A stretch of DNA of 64,000 bases from Burkholderia sp. HI2500 (GCF_002223055.1 NZ_NKFL01000004.1:434001-498000); one strand, 5' to 3'. Numbered from the stretch's first letter, positions 44,296-53,909 are shown. Numbers and translations: made by a program. The notes: a model not told the origin generated them from the letters alone.

Positions 44296-44798
44296 TATAG
44301 TGTTCCTCTCTCAGGCTATCGACGAGGCTGAAACCTCGAAGAGAACGATCCCGTGCCTATCGTCCCGGGTGCAGCCTCCCGGCGAAGGCGGGAATTTGAT
44401 CACTTCTGCTTTGCCCCGTCGCTGGATATGGGTGCCACGTTGCCCCAATCGCTCGCGCAATCTTTTCCGCGGAATTTATCGGCGCGTAAATGCGCTTTAC
44501 ATGCTGCCCATGCGGCTGAAAAACGTGGTCTAGGCATATCCCTCTCCACAAACTGGATGAACGTGATGCCGTCGATGCCAATCGGGGTTCTGTGAGAAAC
44601 GCGTCATTTCTCGCGTCGGACCGGGATGGCGGCATCAGCGGAGTGAAGGAAGTTACGGAGCTTGGGCAACGGCTGACAATTGGACGTGTTCGAAAATGGG
44701 AGCGCGTACGAACACGTGAAGTCACGTGCAGCTCTCGGCAGACGTCATGGTGGATGCTTGTCGAGCCGCCGTGGTTCGGCGCGGCTCCCCAATGCAAA
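44296..44798. other. Non-coding region next to the AT-rich cassette
   Basis: No recognisable gene. It has lower GC than the chromosome average and contains the inverted repeat ACGTGTTCG/CGAACACGT (44684-44692, 44709-44717), followed by CACGTG-AAGT-CACGTG. Open frames here show no family resemblance. It may be debris from the event that brought in the cassette. Confidence 0.5.
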
Positions 44799-44839
44799 AC
44801 ACCCCGAACGCTGGATCAGCCGTCCAGCGTTCGGGGTGT
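44799..44839 (-). terminator. Strong terminator of the glk operon
   Basis: A perfect 17-base stem (44799-44815 with 44823-44839) and a seven-base loop, followed on the minus strand by TTTTGC. It is 32 bases after the glk-hexR stop. Confidence 0.92.
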
Positions 44840-44870
44840 CATTCACCCGTGACGTTCCTTTACCGCCGCG

Positions 44871-46799
44871 TCAATCCCGCGCGACGTCCTTCGCCGCCGG
44901 CGATGCACCGTGGCTCAGCCAGTCGAGCACGTCGGCCGTTTCGTCGTCGCTCGCGCGCGCCTTCGCCTGCGCGACAGCCTCGGGCAGTTCGCCGTTCGTC
45001 GACGCACGGCGGATCGCGACGCCGACCGCGAGGATGTCGATCATCAGCAGATGCAGGATCCGCGAGATCATCGACAGCTGCGATTCGCGCATCTCGATGT
45101 GGTCGGTTTCGAGCGCGACGGTCGCGCGCTTCGCGAGCGGCGTGTTGCTCGACGTGATCGCGATCACCTTCGCGCCGGCCTGCATCGCGACGTCGAGCAC
45201 GCGCAGCAGCTCGGGCGCGCGCCCCGACTTCGACACCGCGACGATCACGTCGCCCTTGCCGAGCAACGCGGCCGATGCGGCCTGCATGTACAGGTCGCCG
45301 TACGCGATCGTCGGGATCCCGAAGCGGAAGAACTTGTAATGCGCGTCCTGCGCGACGATGTTCGAATTGCCGAGCCCGTAGAACTCGATGCGCCGTGCGC
45401 CGTTCAGGATCTCGATCGCGTTCTCGACGTGCTCGAAATTCAGGTGCTCGCGCAACTGCAGGATCGCGGACACCGTGTTGTCGAGCACCTTCGCGCCGAA
45501 GTCGGTGGCCGTGTCGCCGAGATGCACCTGGCTGTGGCTCATCGGGATCGTGCCGGTGAGGCCGGTGGCGAGCTTCAGCTTGAAGTCGGACAGCCCCTGG
45601 CAGCCGAGCGAGCGGCAGAAGCGGATCACGGTCGGCTGGCTCACGTCGGCCTTGCGCGCGATGTCGACGATCGGATCGTTGATGATCGAGCGCGGATGGT
45701 TCAGCGCGAGATCGGCGACGCGGCGCTCGGCCGGCGTCAGCGCGTCACGCATCTGGCGGATCCGTTCGAACACGGCCGACGACGCACCGCCCGAGCGGTT
45801 CGACAACTGCTCCGCGAGGATCGCCGACACGCCGAGGAACGCCGGGTATTCGGCGGTGATCAGGTAGGTCGGGATGTTCTCGAGGTAGTGCGTGAAGCGG
45901 CCCTTCGCCTCGAAGCGCGCGCGGAACGACGAGCGCGTGAACAGTTCGCCGAGCTTCAGCGCGACGCCGCCGCCGATGTACACGCCGCCGAGCGCGCCGA
46001 GCGTCAGCGCGACGCTGCCCGCGAACGCGCCGAGAATCCCGCAGAAGCATTCGACCGTCTCGAGCGCGAGGGCGTCGCCCGCATGCGCGCGCTCGACGAT
46101 CTCGACCGTGTCGACGGTCGCGGCCACGCGCTTCTTGTCGCGCGCGGCGAGCGCGCGATAGATGATCTCCATGCCGGGGCCCGCACACACGCGTTCGAAC
46201 GACACGTGCGGAAACTTCTTGCGCGCATACTGCAGCACCAGGTCCTCGCGCTCGTCCTGCGGCGCGAACGACGCGTGGCCGCCTTCGCTGCCGAGCGCGA
46301 TCCAGCGGTCGTCGGCCGGAATCAGCCCCGACACGCCGAGCCCGGTGCCGGGCCCGAGCAGCCCGATCACGCTGTTCTGGCGGCGCGCGCCGCCGCCGAC
46401 CTGCACGCGTTGCGCATCGGTCAGGCCCGGCAGCGCCATCGCGAGCGCGGTGAAATCGTTGACGACGAGCAGCGTGTCGAAGCCGAGCGCACGGCGCGTC
46501 GCCTCGATCGAGAAGCTCCAGTCGTGGTTGGTCATCGTGACCTGGTCGCCGTCGACGGGATTGGCGATCGCGATCGCCGCGTGGTTCACGCGGCTGATCT
46601 TCACATCCTTCAGATACTTGCGGATCGCGTCGGTGATCGTCGGATAGTCGGCGCCGGGATAGACGCGAATCTGCGTGATCTCGCCCGGGCCGGTTTCCAG
46701 CGCGAAGCGCGCGTTGGTGCCGCCGACGTCCGCGAGCAGGCGCGGGCCGTCGGCATGCTGACCCGCGACGACCGCCTTACTTTGCGCACCAGTAGACAT
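44871..46799 (-). CDS. glk: Bifunctional glucokinase / HexR (RpiR-family) regulator
   Basis: A 642-residue fusion. Residues 20-340 are glucokinase ([14 protein letters not shown], the sugar-binding and catalytic [11 protein letters not shown] and [12 protein letters not shown]). After about 350 comes an RpiR regulator: helix-turn-helix [24 protein letters not shown] and an SIS sugar-phosphate domain ([19 protein letters not shown]). The fusion is known in Burkholderia. The regulator half should bind the dyad at 49082-49100. It overlaps the upstream pgl gene by 23 bases. Confidence 0.95.
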   Translation of the reverse strand: MSTGAQSKAVVAGQHADGPRLLADVGGTNARFALETGPGEITQIRVYPGADYPTITDAIRKYLKDVKISRVNHAAIAIANPVDGDQVTMTNHDWSFSIEATRRALGFDTLLVVNDFTALAMALPGLTDAQRVQVGGGARRQNSVIGLLGPGTGLGVSGLIPADDRWIALGSEGGHASFAPQDEREDLVLQYARKKFPHVSFERVCAGPGMEIIYRALAARDKKRVAATVDTVEIVERAHAGDALALETVECFCGILGAFAGSVALTLGALGGVYIGGGVALKLGELFTRSSFRARFEAKGRFTHYLENIPTYLITAEYPAFLGVSAILAEQLSNRSGGASSAVFERIRQMRDALTPAERRVADLALNHPRSIINDPIVDIARKADVSQPTVIRFCRSLGCQGLSDFKLKLATGLTGTIPMSHSQVHLGDTATDFGAKVLDNTVSAILQLREHLNFEHVENAIEILNGARRIEFYGLGNSNIVAQDAHYKFFRFGIPTIAYGDLYMQAASAALLGKGDVIVAVSKSGRAPELLRVLDVAMQAGAKVIAITSSNTPLAKRATVALETDHIEMRESQLSMISRILHLLMIDILAVGVAIRRASTNGELPEAVAQAKARASDDETADVLDWLSHGASPAAKDVARD

Positions 46800-47457
46800 C
46801 GAGCTGGGTCCCCTTGTCGTTGGCCAGTTGGGAAATCGCGTTCTTCTGCAGCGATGCGGCCGCGGCGTCGAGCACCGCGCGTTTGCGTTCGCCCGCGATC
46901 AGCAGGAACAGCCGGTCGACGCGCTTGAGCGCATCGAGCGAGAAGCTTACGCGCGCATGCGGCGCGGCGCCGGGATGGACGGCGACGAAACGCTCGGGCG
47001 TCGTGATCGCGTGATCCCATTCGGGCGCATCGGCGAAGATCGACGCGGTATGGCCGTCCTCGCCCATGCCGAGCACCGCGACGCTCGGCACGCGGTAGTC
47101 GGCGTTCGCGTTCAGCGCGGCGACGTGTGCGTCGAGCGCGGCACGCGTGTCGACGAGCGGCAGGAAGCGGGCAGGAGCGGCGGCGTGCTGCAGCAGCGTG
47201 TCGCGCACGAGCTGCGCGTTGCTGGCTGCATCGTCCTCCGGCACCCAGCGGTCGTCGACCAGCGTCACGTCGACGCCGGCCCAGTCGAGCGCCGCGTGCG
47301 ACAGCGTGTGCAGGAACGGGCGCGGGCTCGTGCCGCCGGACACCGCGAGCGTCGGGCGCGCGGGGCCGGCGAGCGCGGCGCGCAGCGCATCGCCGACGGC
47401 GCGCGCGAGCGCTTCGCTTTGCGCTTCCTGGGTGTCGAAAGCGTGAATCTCGATCAC
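46777..47457 (-). CDS. pgl: 6-Phosphogluconolactonase
   Basis: A 226-residue DevB-type lactonase, hydrolysing 6-phosphogluconolactone. [18 protein letters not shown] and [20 protein letters not shown] are the family motifs. A GTG at 47457 with GGAGGAGAT immediately before it is the best start; the overall frame extends further upstream without support. It sits between zwf and glk in pathway order, forming a glucose-6-phosphate to 6-phosphogluconate operon. Confidence 0.95.
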   Translation of the reverse strand: MIEIHAFDTQEAQSEALARAVGDALRAALAGPARPTLAVSGGTSPRPFLHTLSHAALDWAGVDVTLVDDRWVPEDDAASNAQLVRDTLLQHAAAPARFLPLVDTRAALDAHVAALNANADYRVPSVAVLGMGEDGHTASIFADAPEWDHAITTPERFVAVHPGAAPHARVSFSLDALKRVDRLFLLIAGERKRAVLDAAAASLQKNAISQLANDKGTQLDVYWCAK

Positions 47458-47545
47458 ATCTCCTCCGGACTGCTTTGTCTGTTCAAATCGTACGAATCGT
47501 GGGGCACGTTGCCGCGTACGGTGGCGTGCGCGGCAACGGTTTGCA

Positions 47546-49015
47546 TCAGTTCTCTTCTTCGAGCCAGCAGGTGTCGTGCTGCGCGAGCATCGCGCTCGCC
47601 GCGGCCGGCCCCCACGTGCCCGCCGCATACGGCTTCGGCGGCTTCAGCGTGCGTGCCCATTCGTTCAGGATAGGCTCGACCCAGCGCCATGCGGCTTCCT
47701 GTTCGTCGCGTCGCACGAAGAGGGCGAGGCGGCCGTTGATCACGTCGAGCAGCAGGCGCTGGTACGCCTCCATCTGCCCTTCCTTGAAGAACTGGTCGAA
47801 CGCAAGGTCGAGGTGCACGCTCGCGAGGTTCATCCCTTCGCCGGGCTGCTTCGCGAGGCAGTACAGGCGGATCGTCTCGTTCGGCTGCAGCCGGATCACG
47901 AGGCGGTTCGAACCGGGACGCAGCGCGGTGGGCCCGAGCGCCGAATGCGGCACCGGGCGGAAATTGACGACGATCTCCGCGACGCGATCGGCAAGCCGCT
48001 TGCCGGTGCGCAGGAAGAACGGCACGCCGGCCCAGCGCCAGTTCTCGATCTCGACCTTCAATGCGACGAAGGTTTCGGTCTGGCTGTCGGGCTTCACGCC
48101 CGGTTCGGTCGCGTAGGCCGGCACCTGCGCGCCCTTGATCACGCCCGCATGATACTGGCCGCGCACGGCCACCTTGCCGATGTCGCGCGGATCGACCGGC
48201 TTCAGCGCGCGCAGCACGCGCAGCTTTTCGTCGCGCACCGAATCCGAATCCATCGAATGCGGCGGCTCCATCGCGACGATCGACAGCAGCTGCAGCAGGT
48301 GGTTCTGCACCATGTCGCGCAGCGCGCCGGTATTGTCGTAGAAATCGCCGCGTGCCTCGACGCCGAGCTCCTCGGCGATCGTGATCTGGATGCTCTCGAC
48401 CCATTCGCGGCGCCACAGCGGCTCGAACAGCGCATTGCCGAAGCGCAGCGCGAGCAGGTTCTGAACGGGTTCCTTGCCGAGGTAGTGGTCGATCCGGTAG
48501 ATCTGGCCTTCCGCAAAGATCTCGCCGACCGCGTCGTTGATCGCATTCGACGACTTCAGGTCGTAGCCGAGCGGCTTCTCGAGCACGATGCGCGAGCCTT
48601 CGCTCAGGCCGACCGACGCGAGCGCCTTGCAGATCGGCACGAACAGCGACGGGCCCGTCGCGAGATAGAACACGCGGATGCCGGGCAGCGCTGCCACCGC
48701 GTCGCGCAGCACGACGTAGTCTTCCGCGCGGCCGAGATCGAGGTGCACGTACTCGATGCGATCGAGGAAGGACTTCCACGCAGCTTCGTCGAACGCGTTG
48801 CCGGCGGCCTTGGCCGCGTGCGGCTTCACGTGGGTGTCGACCCATTCGAGATAGGACGCCCGATCCGATTCATGACGCGCCACGGCGACGATCCGGCCGC
48901 TCTCCGCCAGCATGTTCGCACGGTGCGCTTCGAACAGCGCGGGCAGGATCTTGCGCATCGACAGATCGCCGGTGCCGCCGAAAAGTACGAAGGTAAAGCT
49001 GGAATCGGTATGCAT
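47546..49015 (-). CDS. zwf: Glucose-6-phosphate 1-dehydrogenase
   Basis: A 489-residue Zwf, first enzyme of the oxidative pentose phosphate and Entner-Doudoroff routes. NADP-binding FGGTGDLSMRKILPAL and catalytic RIDHYLGKEPVQNLLALRFGNALFEPLW are intact. ATG 49015 is the conserved start; 21 upstream in-frame residues are discarded. It is the first gene of zwf-pgl-glk and has a HexR-type operator overlapping its promoter. Confidence 0.97.
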   Translation of the reverse strand: MHTDSSFTFVLFGGTGDLSMRKILPALFEAHRANMLAESGRIVAVARHESDRASYLEWVDTHVKPHAAKAAGNAFDEAAWKSFLDRIEYVHLDLGRAEDYVVLRDAVAALPGIRVFYLATGPSLFVPICKALASVGLSEGSRIVLEKPLGYDLKSSNAINDAVGEIFAEGQIYRIDHYLGKEPVQNLLALRFGNALFEPLWRREWVESIQITIAEELGVEARGDFYDNTGALRDMVQNHLLQLLSIVAMEPPHSMDSDSVRDEKLRVLRALKPVDPRDIGKVAVRGQYHAGVIKGAQVPAYATEPGVKPDSQTETFVALKVEIENWRWAGVPFFLRTGKRLADRVAEIVVNFRPVPHSALGPTALRPGSNRLVIRLQPNETIRLYCLAKQPGEGMNLASVHLDLAFDQFFKEGQMEAYQRLLLDVINGRLALFVRRDEQEAAWRWVEPILNEWARTLKPPKPYAAGTWGPAAASAMLAQHDTCWLEEEN

Positions 49016-49071
49016 GTGTCTCCGCCGGGTTGGGGTGCTCGGAAGCGATCCGTAGTGCGATAAAAATATTT

Positions 49072-49100
49072 TTGACACTGAATTGTAGTTTAACTACAAT
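49072..49100 (+). promoter_or_regulatory. Sigma-70 promoter of the sugar importer operon
   Basis: TTGACA (49072-49077), 17-base spacer, TACAAT (49095-49100). The spacing is ideal and the -35 is perfect. Start near 49107, giving a leader of about 340 nucleotides. Confidence 0.78.
49082..49100. promoter_or_regulatory. HexR operator
   Basis: ATTGTAGTTTAACTACAAT is a 19-base dyad with perfect 8-base arms around TTA. Its 15-base core (49084-49098) fits the HexR consensus TGTARTWWWAYTACA at every position. It overlaps both -10 boxes, so HexR binding would repress zwf-pgl-glk and the importer together. Confidence 0.8.
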
Positions 49101-49109
49101 CCGCCGCAA
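49082..49109 (-). promoter_or_regulatory. Promoter of zwf-pgl-glk
   Basis: On the minus strand TTGCGG (49109-49104), 16-base spacer, TACAAT (49087-49082). It faces the importer promoter, and their -10 elements are the two halves of the same dyad. Confidence 0.6.
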
Positions 49110-49292
49110 GGGGTAGCACCTGGGTGAAGAAAAAAAGAAGTGCGGTCGATGAACTGCGCGAGCTTCGCCTTCGGGAACGCCTTGTGCCGAATGTTATCGG
49201 ACATTGACGGCGCGCATCGTCCGCGCGACGTCGGCCCCGGGCTCGCGCCGCATCACCGCGGCGGGCCAGAAACACCAAGAGGAGACACGCCG

Positions 49293-49319
49293 TTGAATCT
49301 CGATTCACGCTTTCTGTAA
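49293..49319 (+). CDS. Possible leader peptide (8 codons)
   Basis: TTG AAT CTC GAT TCA CGC TTT CTG TAA, read as MNLDSRFL, follows a good AGAGGAG at the right distance. It lies in the long leader of the importer gene. It could be a chance frame. Confidence 0.25.
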   Translation: MNLDSRFL

Positions 49320-49446
49320 GAGCCCGGCCGGTCATCGGCCCCGTACGCTGCATGCGTCCCGCGGCTCGATTTCCCCGTCGTTATCAAGAAGCCGGTTCCC
49401 GCTCAAGGGAACCTCACGAGTTGATTCAGTCTGGAGGAGATAAGTA

Positions 49447-50694
49447 ATGAAAGTTCGCTCGATCATGGGCGCGCTCTGCGCCGCAGGTCTGATGGCCGGC
49501 GCCGTGGCGGCGCAGGCAGCCGAGAACGTGACGGTGCTGCACTGGTGGACCTCGGGCGGCGAGTCGAAGGCCGTCGGCGTGCTGAAGGACGACGTGCAGA
49601 AGCAGGGCTACGTGTGGAAGGACTTCGCGGTCGCGGGCGGCGCCGGCGCCGCGGCGATGACCGCGCTGAAGACCAAGGTGATCAGCGGCGATTCTCCGTC
49701 GGCCGCGCAGATCAAGGGCCCGCTGATCCAGGACTGGGCCGACCAGGGCGTGCTCGTCAACATCGATTCCGCTGCCGGCGACTGGAAGCAGAACCTGCCG
49801 CCGGAAATCGACAAGATCATCAAGTACAAGGGCCACACCGTCGCGGCGCCGTTCTCGGTGCACCGCGTGAACTGGCTGTACATCAACAAGGCCGCGCTCG
49901 ACAAGGTCGGCGCGAAGGTGCCGACCACCTGGCCTGAATTCTTCGCGGTGGCCGACAAGCTGAAGGCCGCGGGCATCCAGCCGGTCGCGATGGGCGGCCA
50001 GCCGTGGCAGGACCTGACGCTGTGGGAAGACGTCGTGCTCTCGCAGGGTCCGGCGTTCTACAAGAAGGCGCTGGTCGACCTCGACCAGGCGACGCTGACC
50101 TCGCCGCAGATGCTGTCCGTGTTCGACACGGTGCGCAAGATCCAGGGCTACTTCGACACCGGCCGTAACGGCCGCGACTGGAACCTCGCGACCGCGATGG
50201 TCATCAACGGCAAGGCCGGCATGCAGTTCATGGGCGACTGGGCGAAGGGCGAGTTCGAGAACGCCGGCAAGAAGGCGGGCAAGGACTACGTCTGCGCGCC
50301 GGTGCCGGGCACCGCGAATTCGTACACGTTCAACGTCGACTCGTTCGTGTTCTTCCAGCAGAAGGGCGAGAAGAACGCGACGCCGGGCCAGCTCGCGCTC
50401 GCGAAGACGATCATGACGCCGGACTTCCAGGAGCAGTTCAGCCTGCTGAAGGGTTCGGTGCCGGTCCGCCTCGGCGTGAAGATGGACAAGTTCGACGACT
50501 GCGCGAAGAAGTCGTATGCCGACGAGCAGACCGCGATCAAGTCGGGCGGCTTCGTCCCGTCGCTCGCGCACGGGATGGCGCAGAGCGACGCGACCGCCGG
50601 CGCGATCACGGACGTCGTGACGAAGTTCATGAACTCGCAGCAGGATTCGAAGAGCGCGGTCGCCGCGCTCGCGAAGGCCGCGAAGGTCAAGTAA
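49447..50694 (+). CDS. gtsA: Glucose-type sugar ABC transporter, periplasmic binding protein
   Basis: A 415-residue CUT1-type binding protein with signal peptide (cleaved after AAQA, residue 24). The mature start ENVTVLHWWTSGGESKAVGVLKDDVQKQGY and HRVNWLYINKAALDKVG are typical of Pseudomonas-type glucose-binding GtsA. TGGAGGAGA lies before ATG. It is the first of four importer genes divergent from zwf, fitting glucose uptake followed by phosphorylation and oxidation. Glucose is the inferred, not proven, ligand. Confidence 0.9.
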   Translation: MKVRSIMGALCAAGLMAGAVAAQAAENVTVLHWWTSGGESKAVGVLKDDVQKQGYVWKDFAVAGGAGAAAMTALKTKVISGDSPSAAQIKGPLIQDWADQGVLVNIDSAAGDWKQNLPPEIDKIIKYKGHTVAAPFSVHRVNWLYINKAALDKVGAKVPTTWPEFFAVADKLKAAGIQPVAMGGQPWQDLTLWEDVVLSQGPAFYKKALVDLDQATLTSPQMLSVFDTVRKIQGYFDTGRNGRDWNLATAMVINGKAGMQFMGDWAKGEFENAGKKAGKDYVCAPVPGTANSYTFNVDSFVFFQQKGEKNATPGQLALAKTIMTPDFQEQFSLLKGSVPVRLGVKMDKFDDCAKKSYADEQTAIKSGGFVPSLAHGMAQSDATAGAITDVVTKFMNSQQDSKSAVAALAKAAKVK

Positions 50695-50705
50695 CGCGCG
50701 ACAGG

Positions 50706-50742
50706 CGCCCGGCCGGAAACGCTTCATCGGCCGGGCGTTTTT
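50706..50742 (+). terminator. Intra-operon terminator after the binding-protein gene
   Basis: CGCCCGGCCG (50706-50715) and CGGCCGGGCG (50728-50737) plus TTTTT. Such partial terminators raise binding-protein mRNA over permease mRNA. Confidence 0.82.
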
Positions 50743-50833
50743 GCATGTGCAGCAAACGGGCTCGCCCGCGAAGCCCGTGCCGTACCCGGCGCCGGCCCGG
50801 CCTGCGTCGCCCTCGTTCCAGGAGTCGAATCAA

Positions 50834-51772
50834 GTGGCTGCCCCTCTTAGCGGAAACGGATCCGGCGCTGCCGCCGCACGGCGTACGTCGCCGATGTCGG
50901 CCTTCGCCGACCGCTGGATCCCGAAGCTCGTGCTTGCGCCGAGCGTCGCGATCGCCGTGGTGTTCATCTACGGCTTCATCCTGATTACCGGCTATCTGTC
51001 GCTGACCAACTCGCGGCTGTTGCCGAACTACGAATTCGACGGCTTCGGCCGTTACTCGGACCTGTTCCAGAACGACGTGTGGTGGACCTCCGCCGCGAAC
51101 CTCGGCTGGTTCGGGATTCCGTTCATCGTGATCTGTGTCGCGCTCGGGCTGTTCCTCGCGATCCTGCTCGACCAGCGGATCCGCAACGAAGGCGCGCTGC
51201 GCGCGGTCTTCCTGTACCCGATGGCGCTGTCGTTCATCGTCACCGGCACCGCGTGGCAGTGGATCCTGAACCCGGGCCTCGGCCTCGAGAAGGTGATGCA
51301 CGACTGGGGCTGGACGAGCTTCTCGTTCGGCTGGCTCGACGATCCGGACAAGGCGATCTTCTGCGTGGTGATCGCGGCCGTGTGGCAGTCGACCGGCTTC
51401 GTGATGGCGCTGTTCCTCGCGGGGCTGCGCGGTGTCGATGCGGAGATCTTCAAGGCCGCGCAGGTGGACGGTGCGACGCTGCCGACCATCTACCGCAAGA
51501 TCGTGATCCCGAGCATGCGCCCGGTGTTCTTCTCGGTGCTGCTGATCCTCTGCCACATCACGATCAAGACCTTCGACCTCGTCGTCGCGCTGACGGCGGG
51601 CGGCCCGGGCACGTCGTCGTCGCTGCCGGCCATGTTCATGTACACGTTTTCGTTCAACCGCGGCCAGCTCGGGCTCGGCGCGGCGTCCTCGGTGATGATG
51701 CTCGCGACCGTGGTCGCGGTGCTGGTGCCGCTGATGTATATGGAATCGAGGAGCACCCGCAATGCAGCCTAA
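50834..51772 (+). CDS. gtsB: Sugar ABC transporter permease, first subunit
   Basis: A 312-residue MalF-type permease with six membrane segments and the EAA loop EIFKAAQVDGATLPTIYRKIVIPSM. GTG 50834, preceded by CAGGAGTCGAATCAA, is preferred because 31 further N-terminal codons upstream look non-coding. The stop overlaps the following start. It pairs with the next subunit. Confidence 0.9.
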   Translation: MAAPLSGNGSGAAAARRTSPMSAFADRWIPKLVLAPSVAIAVVFIYGFILITGYLSLTNSRLLPNYEFDGFGRYSDLFQNDVWWTSAANLGWFGIPFIVICVALGLFLAILLDQRIRNEGALRAVFLYPMALSFIVTGTAWQWILNPGLGLEKVMHDWGWTSFSFGWLDDPDKAIFCVVIAAVWQSTGFVMALFLAGLRGVDAEIFKAAQVDGATLPTIYRKIVIPSMRPVFFSVLLILCHITIKTFDLVVALTAGGPGTSSSLPAMFMYTFSFNRGQLGLGAASSVMMLATVVAVLVPLMYMESRSTRNAA

Positions 51773-52619
51773 GATGACGATCAGCCGGGCAGTGATCTAT
51801 GCGGCACTGATCCTGTTCGCGCTGTATTTCCTGTTCCCGATCTACGTGATGCTGTCGACGTCGTTCAAGGATCTCGACCAGCTGCGCACCGGCAACCTGC
51901 TGACGCCGCCCACCACGTGGACCGTCGACCCGTGGGTGAAGGCCTGGAGCGGCGCGTGCACCGGCGTGCGCTGCGACGGCATGAAGCCGTTCTTCCTGAA
52001 CTCGCTGCAGATGGTGATCCCGGCCGTGCTGATCTCGTCGCTGATCGGCGCGTTCAACGGCTACGTGCTCACGCACTGGCGCTTCCGCGGCGCCGACGCG
52101 CTGTTCACGATGATGCTGGTCGGTTGCTTCATCCCGTTCCAGGTGATCCTGCTGCCGATGGCGCGCCTGCAGGGGATGCTCGGCCTCGCCAACACGATTC
52201 CGGGCCTCGTGTTCGTGCACGTCGTGTACGGCATCGCGTTCACGACGATGTTCTTCCGCAACTTCTACGTGAGCGTGCCGGCCGAACTCGTGAAGGCCGC
52301 GCGCATCGACGGCGCGGGCTTCTTCACGATCTTCACGAAGATCCTGCTGCCCGTGTCGCTGCCGATCTTCATGGTGTGCCTGATCTGGCAATTCACGCAG
52401 ATCTGGAACGACTTCCTGTTCGGGATCGTGTTCTCCGGCGTCGATTCGATGCCGATCACGGTTGCGCTGAACAACCTCGTCAACACGTCGACGGGCGTGA
52501 AGGAATACAACGTCGACATGGCGGGCGCGATCATCGCCGCGCTGCCGACGCTGCTCGTCTACATCGTCGCGGGCCGCTACTTCGTGCGCGGGCTGACGGC
52601 GGGCGCGGTGAAGGGGTAA
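51762..52619 (+). CDS. gtsC: Sugar ABC transporter permease, second subunit
   Basis: A 285-residue MalG-type permease with six membrane segments and the EAA loop ELVKAARIDGAGFFTIFTKILLP. It begins 11 bases before the end of gtsB. The periplasmic loop has the unusual CTGVRC pair of cysteines near 68-73, which might form a disulfide. Confidence 0.92.
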   Translation: MQPKMTISRAVIYAALILFALYFLFPIYVMLSTSFKDLDQLRTGNLLTPPTTWTVDPWVKAWSGACTGVRCDGMKPFFLNSLQMVIPAVLISSLIGAFNGYVLTHWRFRGADALFTMMLVGCFIPFQVILLPMARLQGMLGLANTIPGLVFVHVVYGIAFTTMFFRNFYVSVPAELVKAARIDGAGFFTIFTKILLPVSLPIFMVCLIWQFTQIWNDFLFGIVFSGVDSMPITVALNNLVNTSTGVKEYNVDMAGAIIAALPTLLVYIVAGRYFVRGLTAGAVKG

Positions 52620-52731
52620 GCGCGGCTTCATCCGATACGACGAACCGGCCGCGCCTCGCGCGCGGCGCATCGAAACGAACCCGACGCGGCGCCGGAGCGC
52701 GCCGCGCGAGACGAGACAGAGGATTCACAGC

Positions 52732-53850
52732 ATGGCAAGCCTTTCCATCCGTGACGTGTACAAGACCTACCCGAACGGGGTGCCGGTCCTGAAGGGTGTC
52801 GACATCGAGATCGAGGACGGACAGTTCCTGATCCTGGTCGGCGGGTCGGGCTGCGGGAAGTCGACGCTGCTCAACATGATCGCCGGGCTCGAGACCGTGA
52901 CGAGCGGCGAGATCTGCATCGACGGCAAGGTCGTCAACGACCTGTCGCCGAAGGATCGCGACATCGCGATGGTGTTCCAGTCGTACGCGCTGTATCCGTC
53001 GATGACGGTGCGCGAGAACATCTCGTTCGGCTTGAACATCCGCAAGGTGCCGAAGAGCGAACAGCAGCAGATCGTCGACCGCGTGTCGCAGATGCTGCAG
53101 ATCCAGCACCTGCTCGACCGCAAGCCGGGCCAGCTGTCGGGCGGCCAGCGCCAGCGTGTCGCGATGGGCCGTGCGCTCGCGCGCGATCCGTCGCTGTTCC
53201 TGTTCGACGAGCCGCTGTCGAACCTCGACGCGAAGCTGCGCATCGAGATGCGCGCGGAAATCAAGCTGCTGCACCAGCGCCTCGGCACGACGATCGTCTA
53301 CGTGACGCACGACCAGATCGAGGCGATGACGCTCGGCGACCGGATCGCGGTGATGAAGGACGGCGTGGTTCAGCAGTTCGGCGCGCCGCAGGAGATCTAC
53401 GATTCGCCGTCGAACCTGTTCGTCGCGGGCTTCATCGGCGCGCCGCCGATGAACTTCATCAACGGCAAGCTGGTCGAGCAGGGCAGCGGGATCGCGCTCG
53501 AAGTCGACACGGGCGTCAAGCGCGGCGCGCTGAACCTGCCGTTCGATGCGGCGAAGCTGAAGTCGCACGTCGGCCGCGAGGTGATCCTCGGCCTGCGTCC
53601 GGAGCGCATCACCGACGTGCGCCATGCGCACAACGGCGACGCGTCGCACCTGCAGCCGTTCGACGTGCGCGTCGACGTGACCGAGCCGACCGGGCCGGAC
53701 ACGCACGTGTTCGCGCAGGTGAACGGCAAGCGCATCGTGAGCCGCGTGCATCCGGCCGCGAATCCGCAGCCCGACCAGACGCTGTCGCTGCTGTTCGACG
53801 TGTCGAAGGCGGTGCTGTTCGATCCGGCGTCGGAAGAGCGGATCGCGTGA
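52732..53850 (+). CDS. gtsD: Sugar ABC transporter ATPase (UgpC/MalK type)
   Basis: A 372-residue MalK-type ATPase. Walker A GGSGCGKST, signature LSGGQRQRVAMGRAL, Walker B LFLFDEPLSNLD, switch His in YVTHDQIEAM and a C-terminal TOBE-like regulatory domain (from about 240, ILGLRPERI) are present. It lies 112 bases after gtsC, still in the same unit, and is followed by a strong terminator. It energises sugar import. Confidence 0.94.
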   Translation: MASLSIRDVYKTYPNGVPVLKGVDIEIEDGQFLILVGGSGCGKSTLLNMIAGLETVTSGEICIDGKVVNDLSPKDRDIAMVFQSYALYPSMTVRENISFGLNIRKVPKSEQQQIVDRVSQMLQIQHLLDRKPGQLSGGQRQRVAMGRALARDPSLFLFDEPLSNLDAKLRIEMRAEIKLLHQRLGTTIVYVTHDQIEAMTLGDRIAVMKDGVVQQFGAPQEIYDSPSNLFVAGFIGAPPMNFINGKLVEQGSGIALEVDTGVKRGALNLPFDAAKLKSHVGREVILGLRPERITDVRHAHNGDASHLQPFDVRVDVTEPTGPDTHVFAQVNGKRIVSRVHPAANPQPDQTLSLLFDVSKAVLFDPASEERIA

Positions 53851-53877
53851 GATCGCGCGAGCGCTGAACGAAGCAAG

Positions 53878-53909
53878 AAGGGGCCGTCTTCGGACGGCCC
53901 CTTTGTTTT
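53878..53909 (+). terminator. Terminator of the sugar importer operon
   Basis: AAGGGGCCGTC-TTCG-GACGGCCCCTT, an 11-base stem with a stable TTCG loop, followed by TGTTTTGG. Confidence 0.9.

Larger units (their letters stand above)
49016..49446. other. Divergent control region between zwf and the sugar importer
   Basis: A 431-base gap with two face-to-face promoters, one HexR-like operator, an eight-codon reading frame (49293-49319) and a hairpin GGTTCCC-GCTCAA-GGGAACC (49394-49413) close to the importer start. Otherwise no gene is seen. Confidence 0.8.
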
